20,986 nt of DNA from Candidatus Hydrogenedentota bacterium (GTDB lineage Bacteria; Hydrogenedentota; Hydrogenedentia; Hydrogenedentales; JAGMZX01). Positions 7,014 through 14,353 of this stretch are shown piece by piece; the stretch's first letter is position 1, and each line of letters starts with the position of its first letter. A program made the position numbers and the translations under genes. The notes beneath the pieces are model-generated. The model made no database searches. It saw only the letters and a program-made list of their open reading frames with translations, and was not told the origin of the DNA. Where the stretch lies: positions 1-20,986 of the forward strand of contig JAKQEQ010000001.1 in NCBI GenBank assembly GCA_029556545.1, given 5' to 3'.

Positions 7014-8456
7014 ATGTGGAAACTGCCTGAAGTCGTCTCGAGCCGCGCGCCGGATGCGGCACGACTCGAACGGGAACTCGCGGCGCACGCGGACTTTTTC
7101 GCCGCGGACCGGCCGCTCGTCGTCTGCCGTGCCCCGGGTCGTCTCGACCTGATGGGCGGTTTCGCGGATTACAGCGGCGGCCTGGTCCTCGAGATGCCGC
7201 TCGAGCGCGCGGCCTTCGCCGCCGTCCAGGCGGACCCCGGGCCGCGCATCACCGTGCGCAGCGCCGATATCGGCGACGCGGGCAACGCGACGGTGTCGCT
7301 CCCGCTCGGGGAACTCGCCCCCGGCGGCGCCCCCATCGCATACGACGCGGCGCGCGCGCGCTTCAGCGACAGCCCCGCCGAACACTGGGCCTCGTACATC
7401 ATCGGCGCACTGCTGGTGTTGATGCGGGAGAAGGGCGTTCGCCTGGAACACGGCCTGCGCGCGCTGCTCGTCTCCGATGTGCCTCTAGGTAAGGGCGTCA
7501 GTTCCTCCGCCGCCATCGAGGTCGCCTCGATGCAGGCGATGGCCGCGCTGCTCGACGTGGAACTCGACGGGCGCGAACTGGCGCTGTTGTGCCAGAAGGC
7601 CGAGAACCTCGTCGTCGGCGCGCCCTGCGGCGTCATGGACCAAATTACCGCCGTCTTCGGCAGGCGCGACACACTCGTCGCGCTGCTTTGTCAACCGGCG
7701 GAACTGCAAGAGCCCGTGCCCATCCCGGAAAATACCGGCGTCTGGGCCATCGACTCGGGCATCCGCCACGCCATCACCGGCGCGGACTACACCTCGGTCC
7801 GCGTCGGGACCTTCATGGGCTATCGCATCATCGCGGACATGGCGGGCCTACCCGCGGCGGCGGCCGACGACGGTCGCGTGCGCATCGAGGACCCGATCTG
7901 GGGCGGCTATCTCGCGAACCTCGATCCATCGACATATGAAGCCCGGTTCCGAAGCCGGCTTCCCGAAACGATAAGCGGCCGCGAGTTCCTCGCGCATTAC
8001 GGCGGGACCACGGACTCCGTGACGCGCGTGGTCCCGAGCCGTCTTTACGCCGTCCGCCGCCCCGTCGAGCACCCCGTCTACGAGCAACAGCGTGTACGAC
8101 TCGTGCGCGCGCTCCTGCGGCGCGACGCGCCGGACGACGAGACGCTGCGGCTCATCGGCGAGATGATGTACCAGGCGCACGGAAGCTACAACGCCTGCAA
8201 CATCGGCTCCGACGGCACCGACCGGCTGGTCGCGCGCGCGCGCGAAGCCGGACCCCGGCGCGGCATATACGGCGCGAAGATCACCGGCGGCGGCAGCGGC
8301 GGCTTTGTCGCCTTGCTCGGGGGAGCCGACGCGGGCGATGCCGTGCGTGAAATCGCCGCACGTTACCGCGACGAGACCGGCAAGGGCGGCGAAGTGCTCC
8401 ATGGCGCATCTGACGGCGCGCTGGCCTTCGGCGCAGTCATCGCAAGACCAGGCTGA
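7014..8456 (+). CDS. GHMP kinase resembling plant L-arabinokinase
   Basis: A 480-aa sugar-1-kinase of the GHMP superfamily. Motif 1 is GRLDLMGGFADYSGG (42-56); the ATP loop is PLGKGVSSSAA (157-167); motif 3 is KITGGGSGGF (422-431). Galactokinases have G(R)VNLIGEHTDYNGG at motif 1, whereas the LMGG(F/I)ADYSG form is that of plant L-arabinokinase (ARA1). Other stretches I recall from ARA1 also match: WASYIIGALLVLMREKGVR, CQKAENLVVGAPCGVMDQ, GIRHAITGADY and YEARF. Plant ARA1 carries a glycosyltransferase-like N-terminal half that is absent here. The likely reaction is L-arabinose to L-arabinose 1-phosphate; galactose or another aldose remains possible. GAGGA lies 6 nt before the ATG, and the 37-nt gap suggests cotranscription with araB. 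Confidence 0.8.
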   Translation: MWKLPEVVSSRAPDAARLERELAAHADFFAADRPLVVCRAPGRLDLMGGFADYSGGLVLEMPLERAAFAAVQADPGPRITVRSADIGDAGNATVSLPLGELAPGGAPIAYDAARARFSDSPAEHWASYIIGALLVLMREKGVRLEHGLRALLVSDVPLGKGVSSSAAIEVASMQAMAALLDVELDGRELALLCQKAENLVVGAPCGVMDQITAVFGRRDTLVALLCQPAELQEPVPIPENTGVWAIDSGIRHAITGADYTSVRVGTFMGYRIIADMAGLPAAAADDGRVRIEDPIWGGYLANLDPSTYEARFRSRLPETISGREFLAHYGGTTDSVTRVVPSRLYAVRRPVEHPVYEQQRVRLVRALLRRDAPDDETLRLIGEMMYQAHGSYNACNIGSDGTDRLVARAREAGPRRGIYGAKITGGGSGGFVALLGGADAGDAVREIAARYRDETGKGGEVLHGASDGALAFGAVIARPG

Positions 8457-8469
8457 CCCCGCGCATTCC

Positions 8470-8505
8470 CGTCCATATCGTCCATACTGTCCATACCGTC
8501 CATAA
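8470..8505. repeat. intergenic 9-bp tandem array B
   Basis: Four head-to-tail 9-mers, CGTCCATAT, CGTCCATAC, TGTCCATAC and CGTCCATAA, fill half of the 76-bp gap between the convergent ends of the arabinokinase-like gene and udk. No separate terminator is obvious in this gap, though GGGC-CGCGC-GCCC just after it could form a short hairpin. Confidence 0.8.
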
Positions 8506-8532
8506 GGGCCGCGCGCCCGACCTTGAATTCCC

Positions 8533-9129
8533 TCAAGCCAGCCTCGCGAGGATACACGCGGCGGCGGCCTCGATCTCGAAGTCGCCCTCAATAACGACAT
8601 CGGCATACTGCCGGGACGGCGCGACGAAGGCGTCGTGCATGGGCCGCGCCTGCTCCAGATATTGCATGATAACGGACGCCGCCGTGCGCCCCCGTTCGCC
8701 CGTGTCGCGGCGCAATCGGCGCGCGAGGCGCAGATCCGCCGCCACATCGAGAAAGACCTTGACATCGATCAGCGCGCGCAGGTCCGCGTCATACAGCACG
8801 TGGAGCCCTTCGAGGATGAGTACAGGCCGCGGCCCAACACGCCGCGTCACCGCCGCGCGCGTGTGCGTGGTGAAGTCGTACTGCGGCGCGTCCACGACGT
8901 GCCCGGCCTTCAGCAGCGCAAGGTCGCGCGCCAGCCGTTCCATCTCGATTGCATCCGGGTGATCGTAATTCACTTGCAGGCGTTGCTCGATGCCGATATG
9001 CGACTGGTCGCGGTAGTACCAGTCCTGCGCAACGACTGCCGCGCGCGCGCCCAGCGCCTCGGCAAGAGCGGCCGACAGCGCCGTCTTACCCGAACCCGTG
9101 CCGCCCGCGATGCCGATGCACCGGATCAT
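8533..9129 (-). CDS. udk: uridine kinase
   Basis: Cytoplasmic pyrimidine salvage enzyme phosphorylating uridine (and usually cytidine) to the monophosphate. The 198-aa product begins MIRCIGIAGGTGSGKTALS, a Walker A P-loop at residues 8-16. The family motifs QDWYYRDQSHI, NYDHPDAIEMERL and DAPQYDFTTHTR follow, then ILEGLHVLYD and the lid-region arginines (LARRLRRDTGERGR). The ATG at 9129 is chosen over an upstream in-frame start because it places the P-loop at the usual distance and overlaps the preceding gene's stop by ATGA, a sign of translational coupling with the DUF4202 gene. Confidence 0.9.
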   Translation of the reverse strand: MIRCIGIAGGTGSGKTALSAALAEALGARAAVVAQDWYYRDQSHIGIEQRLQVNYDHPDAIEMERLARDLALLKAGHVVDAPQYDFTTHTRAAVTRRVGPRPVLILEGLHVLYDADLRALIDVKVFLDVAADLRLARRLRRDTGERGRTAASVIMQYLEQARPMHDAFVAPSRQYADVVIEGDFEIEAAAACILARLA

Positions 9130-9728
9130 GCCGAGTCGTCCCGCGCGGCCAACGCCCGTTCGAGGAGTTTCCGCGCGTCCTCGGAATACGCGAGCGTCCC
9201 GGCGTGCGCCCGCGCAGCCGCGCTCATCTTGCCCCACGTTTTGCGCAGGATGCCGATTATCTTCTCTTCGTCGGTTTTCTCGGCGAACCCGGCGAAATGG
9301 TGTTCGAGAAAGACAAGGCAGGCCGCATCCTCAAGGGATTGCGCGTCCGGGTCCGCGCCGAGACGCCGCTTCCGCACCAACGCCGCGACGCGATCGATGG
9401 TCTCGTCGTCATAACCCACCTCGCGCAGAATCGCCGCCACGGTGTCGGCGTGAAAACCGTACAGTTGCTTGCGCCAGATCAGGTAGCCGCGCCGGTCCAT
9501 GGGAAACGTATCGCGCGGAATCGCCCAACGCCGGACATGTTGCGCGCGACACGCCAGCCGAAGCGCCTCGGGCGCGTCCGGGCGCAAGCGTTCGAGCCAG
9601 GCGCTCATCCGCTGACCGTAGAGCAGTTCCTTCGGGTATTCGTGGCCCTCGAAAACCTCGACGTGCGGGTCCTCGCTGTTTGCGGCGTCGATGGCCGCCA
9701 CCGCCCGCTCGAACCGATCCGATCCCAT
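9126..9728 (-). CDS. DUF4202 family protein
   Basis: A 200-aa protein recognised by DUF4202 signature segments: an early IDAANSEDP, then YPKELLYGQRMSAWL, a central LACRAQHVRRWAIPRDTFP, RRGYLIWRKQL, a LEDAACLVFLEHHF segment and ILRKTWGKMS near the end. The family's molecular function is unknown to me; conserved His, Arg and Trp residues suggest an enzyme. The ATG at 9728 shares one base with the stop of the upstream LRR gene (TGATG), and its own stop overlaps the udk start (ATGA). The three genes are therefore probably one translational unit. The longer in-frame extension upstream only reads through the palindromic repeat and LRR gene in another frame. Confidence 0.85.
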   Translation of the reverse strand: MGSDRFERAVAAIDAANSEDPHVEVFEGHEYPKELLYGQRMSAWLERLRPDAPEALRLACRAQHVRRWAIPRDTFPMDRRGYLIWRKQLYGFHADTVAAILREVGYDDETIDRVAALVRKRRLGADPDAQSLEDAACLVFLEHHFAGFAEKTDEEKIIGILRKTWGKMSAAARAHAGTLAYSEDARKLLERALAARDDSA

Positions 9729-11188
9729 CACCACGCCGCATCCTCTTGCTCCAGAGGCGAGGGATAGAGTGAGGGTCCCTCCATATCCCCTCGCCCTGCG
9801 GGAGAGGGTTGGGGTGAGGGTTCCGCCCCCGCGCTGAACCCGATCTCGCACCCCGGCAAATGCCCGCGCAGCCAGGCCACCTTCTCCGCCGACACGCGCG
9901 TCTGGTAGAGGTCCAGTTCCTTCAGCCGCTGCAACCGCGCGAGATGCTGGAGTCCCGCGTCCGTGATGCCCGTGCCGAACAACTCGAGCGATTCCAAGCT
10001 GTCCAACTTCGCGATAGTCTCGAGCCCGGCGTCGGTGACGCCTGTCCCGGACAGCCCCAGATGTCGCAGCCGGCCTAGGTCGACGAGATGGACCAGCCCC
10101 GCGTCCGTGACGCGCGTCCGGCCAAGCCCGAGCCACGCGAGGCCCGTCAGGCCCGTCAGGTACTTCAGCCCCTCGTCCGAAACCGGCGTATCGTCGAGGG
10201 CAAGCCAGACCAAGTCCTTGTTCCGCGCCAAATGGCGCAGCGCGTCGTCATCGATGCGCGCGCCGACAAGGTCCAGTTCGCGCAAGCCGGACACGCCGTG
10301 CAGGAACGCCAGGTCAACTGCGTCCGCGCCGCTGATTTGCAGGCACACGTCGCCGCGCAATGGCACGCGCAGCGTGCCCCGCGCTTCCGTCGTGACATAA
10401 TCGAGCCAGCGCGCGTACCGTATGGTCCCGACGGCCTTGTCCGCCGGGAAACTGATCTGTCTGATCGGCGCGTGATAAAGCGCGAGCATGGTCAACGCGG
10501 CGCACGCGGTCACGAGCGCAACGCCGGTCGTGATGCCGCGCCGACGTCCCGTGTGCCGCGCGAACAACAACCCCGCGATGCCGCCCATCGCCGCGCACGG
10601 CGCGGCGACGAAAAGCAGCCCGCGCGGCAGCGCCAGCACGTAGGTGTCCATCACCAGCGGGAAGAACACCGCGACAGAACCGCAGGTAATCGCAACGAGC
10701 GCCATACTCAAACAGGCCCAGCCCGCGCCGCTGTGACGCCCGACCGCCGGACCGCGACGCGGCGGCGCAACGGCGGCGAGCATGAACAACAAAGCGCCGA
10801 GTTCGCCGCCGAGGCCCTTCCCGAGCACCGGGAACATCGCGCCGAAGAACGCGCCGACGATCGCCCCGATCACCGCCGCGCCGAGAATAGGCAGCGGGCG
10901 CCGCCCCGCCTGGTCGGGCGGCAGTTCGCGCGCGCCGCGCAACAGGAACCCCGCAATCAGGAACAGCACGGCGCATACGCCCGCCGCGATCCCCGTGTTC
11001 GGGCCGACGGCGGGCACTTCGTACAGGTTGCGGATGGTCGGCGTGCCGATAAACGCGCCAAGAAACGCGCCCACGATCAGACAGCCCACGGCGAAGAAGA
11101 AGCCGCGCAAGACGGGAAAGCGGCCATGTTGCGATCGCGTCCCCGCGGACCGAGAACCTCTTGCTTTCCGTTCAACACTCAACGACAT
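9728..11188 (-). CDS. membrane protein with C-terminal leucine-rich repeats
   Basis: A 486-aa protein. After a basic N-terminus, residues ~25-275 contain about seven hydrophobic segments rich in Gly and Ala (for example VLRGFFFAVGCLIVGAFLGA and ILGAAVIGAIVGAFFGAMF). After the membrane part come six repeats of 24 residues of the LxxLxLxxTxVTDAGLxxL type (for example LGLSGTGVTDAGLETIAKL), the style common in planctomycetes and relatives. The LRRs probably face one side of the membrane and bind a protein partner; no enzymatic motif is seen. The ATG at 11188 has GGGGAG 8 nt upstream, a better spacing than the ATG at 11194. The final ~30 residues (EPSPQPSPAGRG onward) are encoded by palindromic repeat DNA and are probably not part of the original fold. 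Confidence 0.8.
   Translation of the reverse strand: MSLSVERKARGSRSAGTRSQHGRFPVLRGFFFAVGCLIVGAFLGAFIGTPTIRNLYEVPAVGPNTGIAAGVCAVLFLIAGFLLRGARELPPDQAGRRPLPILGAAVIGAIVGAFFGAMFPVLGKGLGGELGALLFMLAAVAPPRRGPAVGRHSGAGWACLSMALVAITCGSVAVFFPLVMDTYVLALPRGLLFVAAPCAAMGGIAGLLFARHTGRRRGITTGVALVTACAALTMLALYHAPIRQISFPADKAVGTIRYARWLDYVTTEARGTLRVPLRGDVCLQISGADAVDLAFLHGVSGLRELDLVGARIDDDALRHLARNKDLVWLALDDTPVSDEGLKYLTGLTGLAWLGLGRTRVTDAGLVHLVDLGRLRHLGLSGTGVTDAGLETIAKLDSLESLELFGTGITDAGLQHLARLQRLKELDLYQTRVSAEKVAWLRGHLPGCEIGFSAGAEPSPQPSPAGRGDMEGPSLYPSPLEQEDAAW
9741..9824 (-). repeat. two REP-like palindromic units inside the end of the LRR gene
   Basis: Two related units lie ~46 bp apart, at 9787-9824 and 9741-9778. 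On the plus strand both show CCTC, then GAGGG, then GTGAGGGT(T/C)CC at matching positions. The first has a CCTCGCCC/GGGAGAGG hairpin and the second CCTCT/AGAGG. On the minus strand the text CTCACCCCAACCCTCTCCC is a widespread bacterial intergenic repeat type whose translation reads PSPQPSPAGRG. Here it is read in frame as the C-terminus of the LRR protein. Confidence 0.75.
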
Positions 11189-11237
11189 GATCATGACTCC
11201 CCTTCGTTCTCGCCCCTTCAGGGCACACCCACGCGCC

Positions 11238-11243
11238 ATTATA
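11238..11243 (-). promoter_or_regulatory. candidate -10 box for the LRR-DUF4202-udk unit
   Basis: Perfect TATAAT on the minus strand in the 84-bp gap, about 50 nt before the LRR start codon. No good -35 hexamer is found 16-18 bp upstream, so the call rests on the -10 box and its position. Confidence 0.35.
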
Positions 11244-11272
11244 TCGGACGTGGCGTCCCCGGGCTCGAACAC

Positions 11273-13456
11273 TTATGGATATAGTTTTGGCCGAATTCTC
11301 TCGTAGGCATCGAGTCCGGGCCGAAAACTCGCGACAATGTCCAACGCCGGCGTGGCGGCCTCGATCTGTTCCCGCACCGCAGGGCCGCCCGCGAGCGTAT
11401 CGAAGAAGGGGTTCCACGCGAATTCATCGGGATGCCGCCGCCGAATCGCGCGCAGGAGCGCGAGTGCCGTCGTGAACGGGCGCGCGCGCGCGGCGTCGAC
11501 CACGGCGACATGGATGCCGCGGCACAGTTGGTCGCGAAAGCGTGGATCGACGGCCCGGCCCGGGATCGAGCGGGGGGTGAAGAACGTCGGACGCAAGGCG
11601 CACCCCGCGTATTCCTCGGGCGCGAGTTCCTTGATCACGGCCAGTGGGTCGAGCCACGGCGTACCGACAAGGTGGAACGGTCGGTCGGTTCCGCGCCCTT
11701 CGCTGAGGTTCGTGCCCTCGAAAAGGCACGTGCCCACGTACAGCAGCGCCGTCTCGGGGTGTGGGATGTTGGGCGACGGCGCGACCCACGGCAGCGCGCA
11801 TTGATGAAACAGGAACGCGCGCGGCCAGTTGTCCAACAGGTTCACGCGCAGATCGAGCTTCTTGCCCTTGAGTTCCGTGTTCTGAAAGAAGACCGCGATT
11901 TCGCCCAGCGTCATCCCGTGCCGCACCGGCACCGCGCCCCAGCATACGGGCGAACCCGCGCGCTGCGCCACGGGCCCCTCCAGCGTCACGCCGCCCAACG
12001 GGTTCGGCCTATCGAGAACGATTACCGGCTTCTTCGCCTCGACGCAGGCGTGCAGGCATTCCTTCATCGTGTGCGCGTAGGTGTAGTAACGTGCGCCCAC
12101 GTCTGGCAGGTCGACGACGAAGTAGTCAATATCCTTGAGTTCATCGAGGCACGGGCGCTTTTGCGGGCCGTATAGACTCGTCACGGGGACCGCCCCCTGC
12201 CGCGACGCAACCGTCGCCCCAGCCTCGGCCTCGCCTTCGTAGCCGTGCTCCGGGCTGTAGATCCGCCGCAGCGCCACCTCGGAATGTAGTTGCAGCGTCT
12301 CGCGGATGCGCAGGCCCGTCTGGTTGATGGCCGCGCTGTTCGTCAGCAGTGCGACGCGCGCGCCCGCCAGCGGACGATAGAAATCCCACAGCACCCGATC
12401 GAGTCCGCCATGCGCATTCGTGCGCGACGTATAGAAGCGACGCGCCACCGCGCTGTGGAACGCGCGGCGCAGCGCGCGATTGTCCCGCCGCTGCCGTGAG
12501 GGATGGCACGTGTTGCTCAACAGGATCGCAAACAGGCCCGTCTCCCGGTCCAGCCAGAGGCTCGTGCCCGTCCACCCCGTATGGCCGAAGGCCGCGCGCG
12601 TCGGAAGATACCCCTCCGAACTGTCGCCCCACGGATCGACCTTCCAGCCGAGTCCCTGCCACGGATACGACGGCACTTGGCCGACGCGCGTCATCATCCG
12701 CAATGTCTCGGGCCGCAGGACTTGCCCGCCGAGCAACGCACGGCAGAACTTCGCCAAGTCCTGCGCCGTCGAGAACAGGCCCGCATGCCCCGCAACGCCC
12801 CCCGCCGCGAAAGCGTTCTCGTCATGCACCTCCCCAACAATGATCCGCTTACGCCACGCACAGTCCTCCGTGGCCGCGCACGCCGCCGCCCACTCCGCCG
12901 GCGGGCGAAAATCCGTGCGCGTCATGCCGAGAGGCCGCCAGAGCCGCGCGCGGCAAAACGCATCAAGCGCGTCGCCCGCAATCAGCTCGACCATCTTCCC
13001 GAGAATCATGAAGCCGATGTCCGAGTATTGACGCCGCGCGCCGGGCGTCCGCGCGAGTTCCAGAGCGGCGGCGCGTTGCAGCATCTCGGTCAGCGACGTC
13101 GCGTCGCGATACCAGGGCTGGCCGGCGGTGAGACCGGAGGTGTGCAGCAGCAGATGCCGGACCGTGAAGCGATTGAACGCCGGTACCGGGACGATGGCGC
13201 CCGCCGGCTGATCGAGATCGAAACGTCCTTCCTCCCAGAGCAGCAGAAGCGCCGTCGTCGTGGCAACAACCTTCGTCAGCGACGCGAGATCGTACGGCGT
13301 ATCCGTCCGCGCGGCAAGCGGCTCGGGAACCCGTTGCCGGTCGCCGAATGCGTCGATCAAGTAATCCGTCGTCGCGTCCCCTACGCACCCCACCGCGCCC
13401 GGAGCGCGCGCGTCACCCACAGCCTGTTTCAATGCGTCGCGAAGCGGATCGGACAC
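11273..13456 (-). CDS. fusion of AmiE-like serine hydrolase and NamZ exo-N-acetylmuramidase (DUF1343/GH171)
   Basis: A 727-aa two-domain protein. Residues ~1-345 are a class C beta-lactamase-like serine hydrolase with Ser59-Leu-Thr-Lys62, Tyr144-Ser-Asp and His292-Thr-Gly in the order of the active-site motifs. SLTKVVAT, YSD(I/L)GF and FGHTG(W/F)TGTS resemble Bacillus AmiE (YbbE), an N-acetylmuramyl-L-alanine amidase. Residues ~355-727 are DUF1343/NamZ (YbbC): YSPEHGYEGEAEAG with Glu403, DLPDVGARYYTYAHTM, VLDRPNPLGG and GTNLSEGRGTDRPF. NamZ releases MurNAc from muropeptide ends. Combined, the protein could strip peptide and MurNAc during peptidoglycan turnover. The start is uncertain: GTG at 13456 has GAGGA 11 nt upstream, GTG at 13474 and ATG at 13513 are alternatives. 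None gives a clear signal peptide, whereas the Bacillus proteins are exported. Confidence 0.85.
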   Translation of the reverse strand: MSDPLRDALKQAVGDARAPGAVGCVGDATTDYLIDAFGDRQRVPEPLAARTDTPYDLASLTKVVATTTALLLLWEEGRFDLDQPAGAIVPVPAFNRFTVRHLLLHTSGLTAGQPWYRDATSLTEMLQRAAALELARTPGARRQYSDIGFMILGKMVELIAGDALDAFCRARLWRPLGMTRTDFRPPAEWAAACAATEDCAWRKRIIVGEVHDENAFAAGGVAGHAGLFSTAQDLAKFCRALLGGQVLRPETLRMMTRVGQVPSYPWQGLGWKVDPWGDSSEGYLPTRAAFGHTGWTGTSLWLDRETGLFAILLSNTCHPSRQRRDNRALRRAFHSAVARRFYTSRTNAHGGLDRVLWDFYRPLAGARVALLTNSAAINQTGLRIRETLQLHSEVALRRIYSPEHGYEGEAEAGATVASRQGAVPVTSLYGPQKRPCLDELKDIDYFVVDLPDVGARYYTYAHTMKECLHACVEAKKPVIVLDRPNPLGGVTLEGPVAQRAGSPVCWGAVPVRHGMTLGEIAVFFQNTELKGKKLDLRVNLLDNWPRAFLFHQCALPWVAPSPNIPHPETALLYVGTCLFEGTNLSEGRGTDRPFHLVGTPWLDPLAVIKELAPEEYAGCALRPTFFTPRSIPGRAVDPRFRDQLCRGIHVAVVDAARARPFTTALALLRAIRRRHPDEFAWNPFFDTLAGGPAVREQIEAATPALDIVASFRPGLDAYERIRPKLYP

Positions 13457-13866
13457 GGCGTGCTGTTTCCTCACTGTATGATTTCGGTCCCGGCGACCGG
13501 TACGATACCGCATAGGCACGGACCGATGGAAGACGCGCCAAGGAGAACCCGTTCGGAACAGGCAAAGCGGACGACGACGCCCCAAGAAGACGCCGCCGCC
13601 CGCTTACCGGCCTAACCACCCAGGCAACGCGGTTGGCATCGCAAAAAAAAGAAAGAGAACGCCCCCTTCACTCGCGAAGCCGACACATCCTCTACAAGGA
13701 ACCCCTCCCGCCGTTAGGCGGCCGCTCCCTTTCGATAATCGGAGATTACCACCAAGGGTAGGCGTTCCCTTCCACCGTGCTCCGCGTGTGGAGTATGGCG
13801 TTCCCCTTGCGCCCGACTCAGGTCAAGGCGCGTTGCCCCCGTCAGGGGGACCGTCGAAGACCGCCG
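13457..13866. other. intergenic region, ~410 bp
   Basis: No supported gene on either strand. On the minus strand, downstream of the small Lys-rich gene, there is a hairpin CCGCC-GTTA-GGCGG (13708-13721). Farther on there is a weak CTTC/GAAG hairpin (13672-13685), followed on the minus strand by a T-rich run at 13642-13656. Either may help end transcription of the small gene, but neither is a textbook terminator. Upstream signals for the amidase-NamZ gene are not clear. Confidence 0.4.
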
Positions 13867-13992
13867 CTATTTCTTCTTCGCGGCTTTCTTCTTCGGCGCA
13901 GCCTTCTTCTTCGGCGCGGCCTTCTTCTTCGGCGCGGCCTTCTTCTTGGCGGCTGCCTTCTTCTTCGGAGCAGCTTTCTTCTTAGCGGGCAT
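13867..13992 (-). CDS. 41-aa Lys/Ala/Pro-rich histone H1-like peptide
   Basis: A very short gene, seen only by reading the minus strand. It starts MPAKKKAAPKKKAAAKKK and continues as repeats of KKKAAP to the final KKK and TAG. Of 41 residues, 21 are Lys; the rest are Ala, Pro and the initiator Met. The start is well supported: AAGGAGAG (13998-14005) lies 5 nt before ATG. The composition equals the C-terminal tails of eukaryotic histone H1 and of bacterial H1-like proteins such as chlamydial Hc1/Hc2, so DNA or RNA compaction is the likely role; that is inference from charge alone. It has no globular domain. Lysine codons are AAG-biased, giving the regular CTTCTT pattern on the plus strand. Lys-rich repeats could also change length by slippage. 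Confidence 0.75.
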   Translation of the reverse strand: MPAKKKAAPKKKAAAKKKAAPKKKAAPKKKAAPKKKAAKKK

Positions 13993-14047
13993 GCTAACTC
14001 TCCTTCTCTTGCTTTGCCCTATTGCCAACAACCCGGCGGACTACCTT

Positions 14048-14120
14048 ACACGACAACGGGTCGTGTGCCGCCGAAGCGCCTCCCGCTTGCGGGAAGCCGC
14101 CTTCACGGGCGCAAGCCCGT
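14048..14120 (-). other. three consecutive hairpins between the small hypothetical gene and the Lys-rich gene
   Basis: Three inverted repeats follow one another: ACACGAC-AACGG-GTCGTGT (14048-14066), TCCCGC-TT-GCGGGA (14081-14094, extendable with a G-T pair to nine base pairs) and ACGGGC-GCAA-GCCCGT (14105-14120). The last overlaps the stop codon of the 77-aa ORF. On the minus strand they would form a folded leader ending about 56 nt before the start codon of the Lys-rich gene. They could be a terminator/attenuator, RNA stabilisers or REP-type elements. Confidence 0.6.
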
Positions 14121-14353
14121 TAAAGCGCGACGGGAATCCATGCGCCATTCGGATCGTCTTCGGTCACGACTCGAAACCCGATCGTTGCCAGTCTCGATAA
14201 CGACTTCGCGAACACCGCTTCGCCACGCGTGACGCAATCGCCCGCGCGCGTCGCGTCGATTTTGCGCCATTTCGCGCGCCGCCGTTCACCTCGATCCGAG
14301 GGCTGCAAGATCGCGGATCGTCCTGTGTTTTCAATGCGATTCGCGATCATCAC
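14120..14353 (-). CDS. small hypothetical protein (77 aa)
   Basis: I do not recognise this protein. It begins MMIANRIENTGRSAILQP, has a basic middle (RGERRRAKWRKIDATRAGD) and ends with SRLATIGFRVVTEDDPNGA and IPVAL. There is no signal peptide or membrane segment. Codons are mostly GC-ending, as in its neighbours, and it lies in the same direction between ubiE and the Lys-rich gene. The ribosome binding site is weak (GGGTG directly before the ATG pair at 14353/14350), so it may be a chance ORF. Confidence 0.45.
   Translation of the reverse strand: MMIANRIENTGRSAILQPSDRGERRRAKWRKIDATRAGDCVTRGEAVFAKSLSRLATIGFRVVTEDDPNGAWIPVAL

Noticed and set aside
8470-8505. Possible CRISPR or attachment site from short repeats
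   Set aside because: Units are 9 bp and contiguous without spacers, and no cas, integrase or tRNA gene is near.
13777-14232. Plus-strand ORF with Leu/Arg-rich repeats (LLRRGLLLRR)
   Set aside because: The repeats are the complement of the AAG-rich Lys codons of the 41-aa peptide on the minus strand, which has the better start signal.
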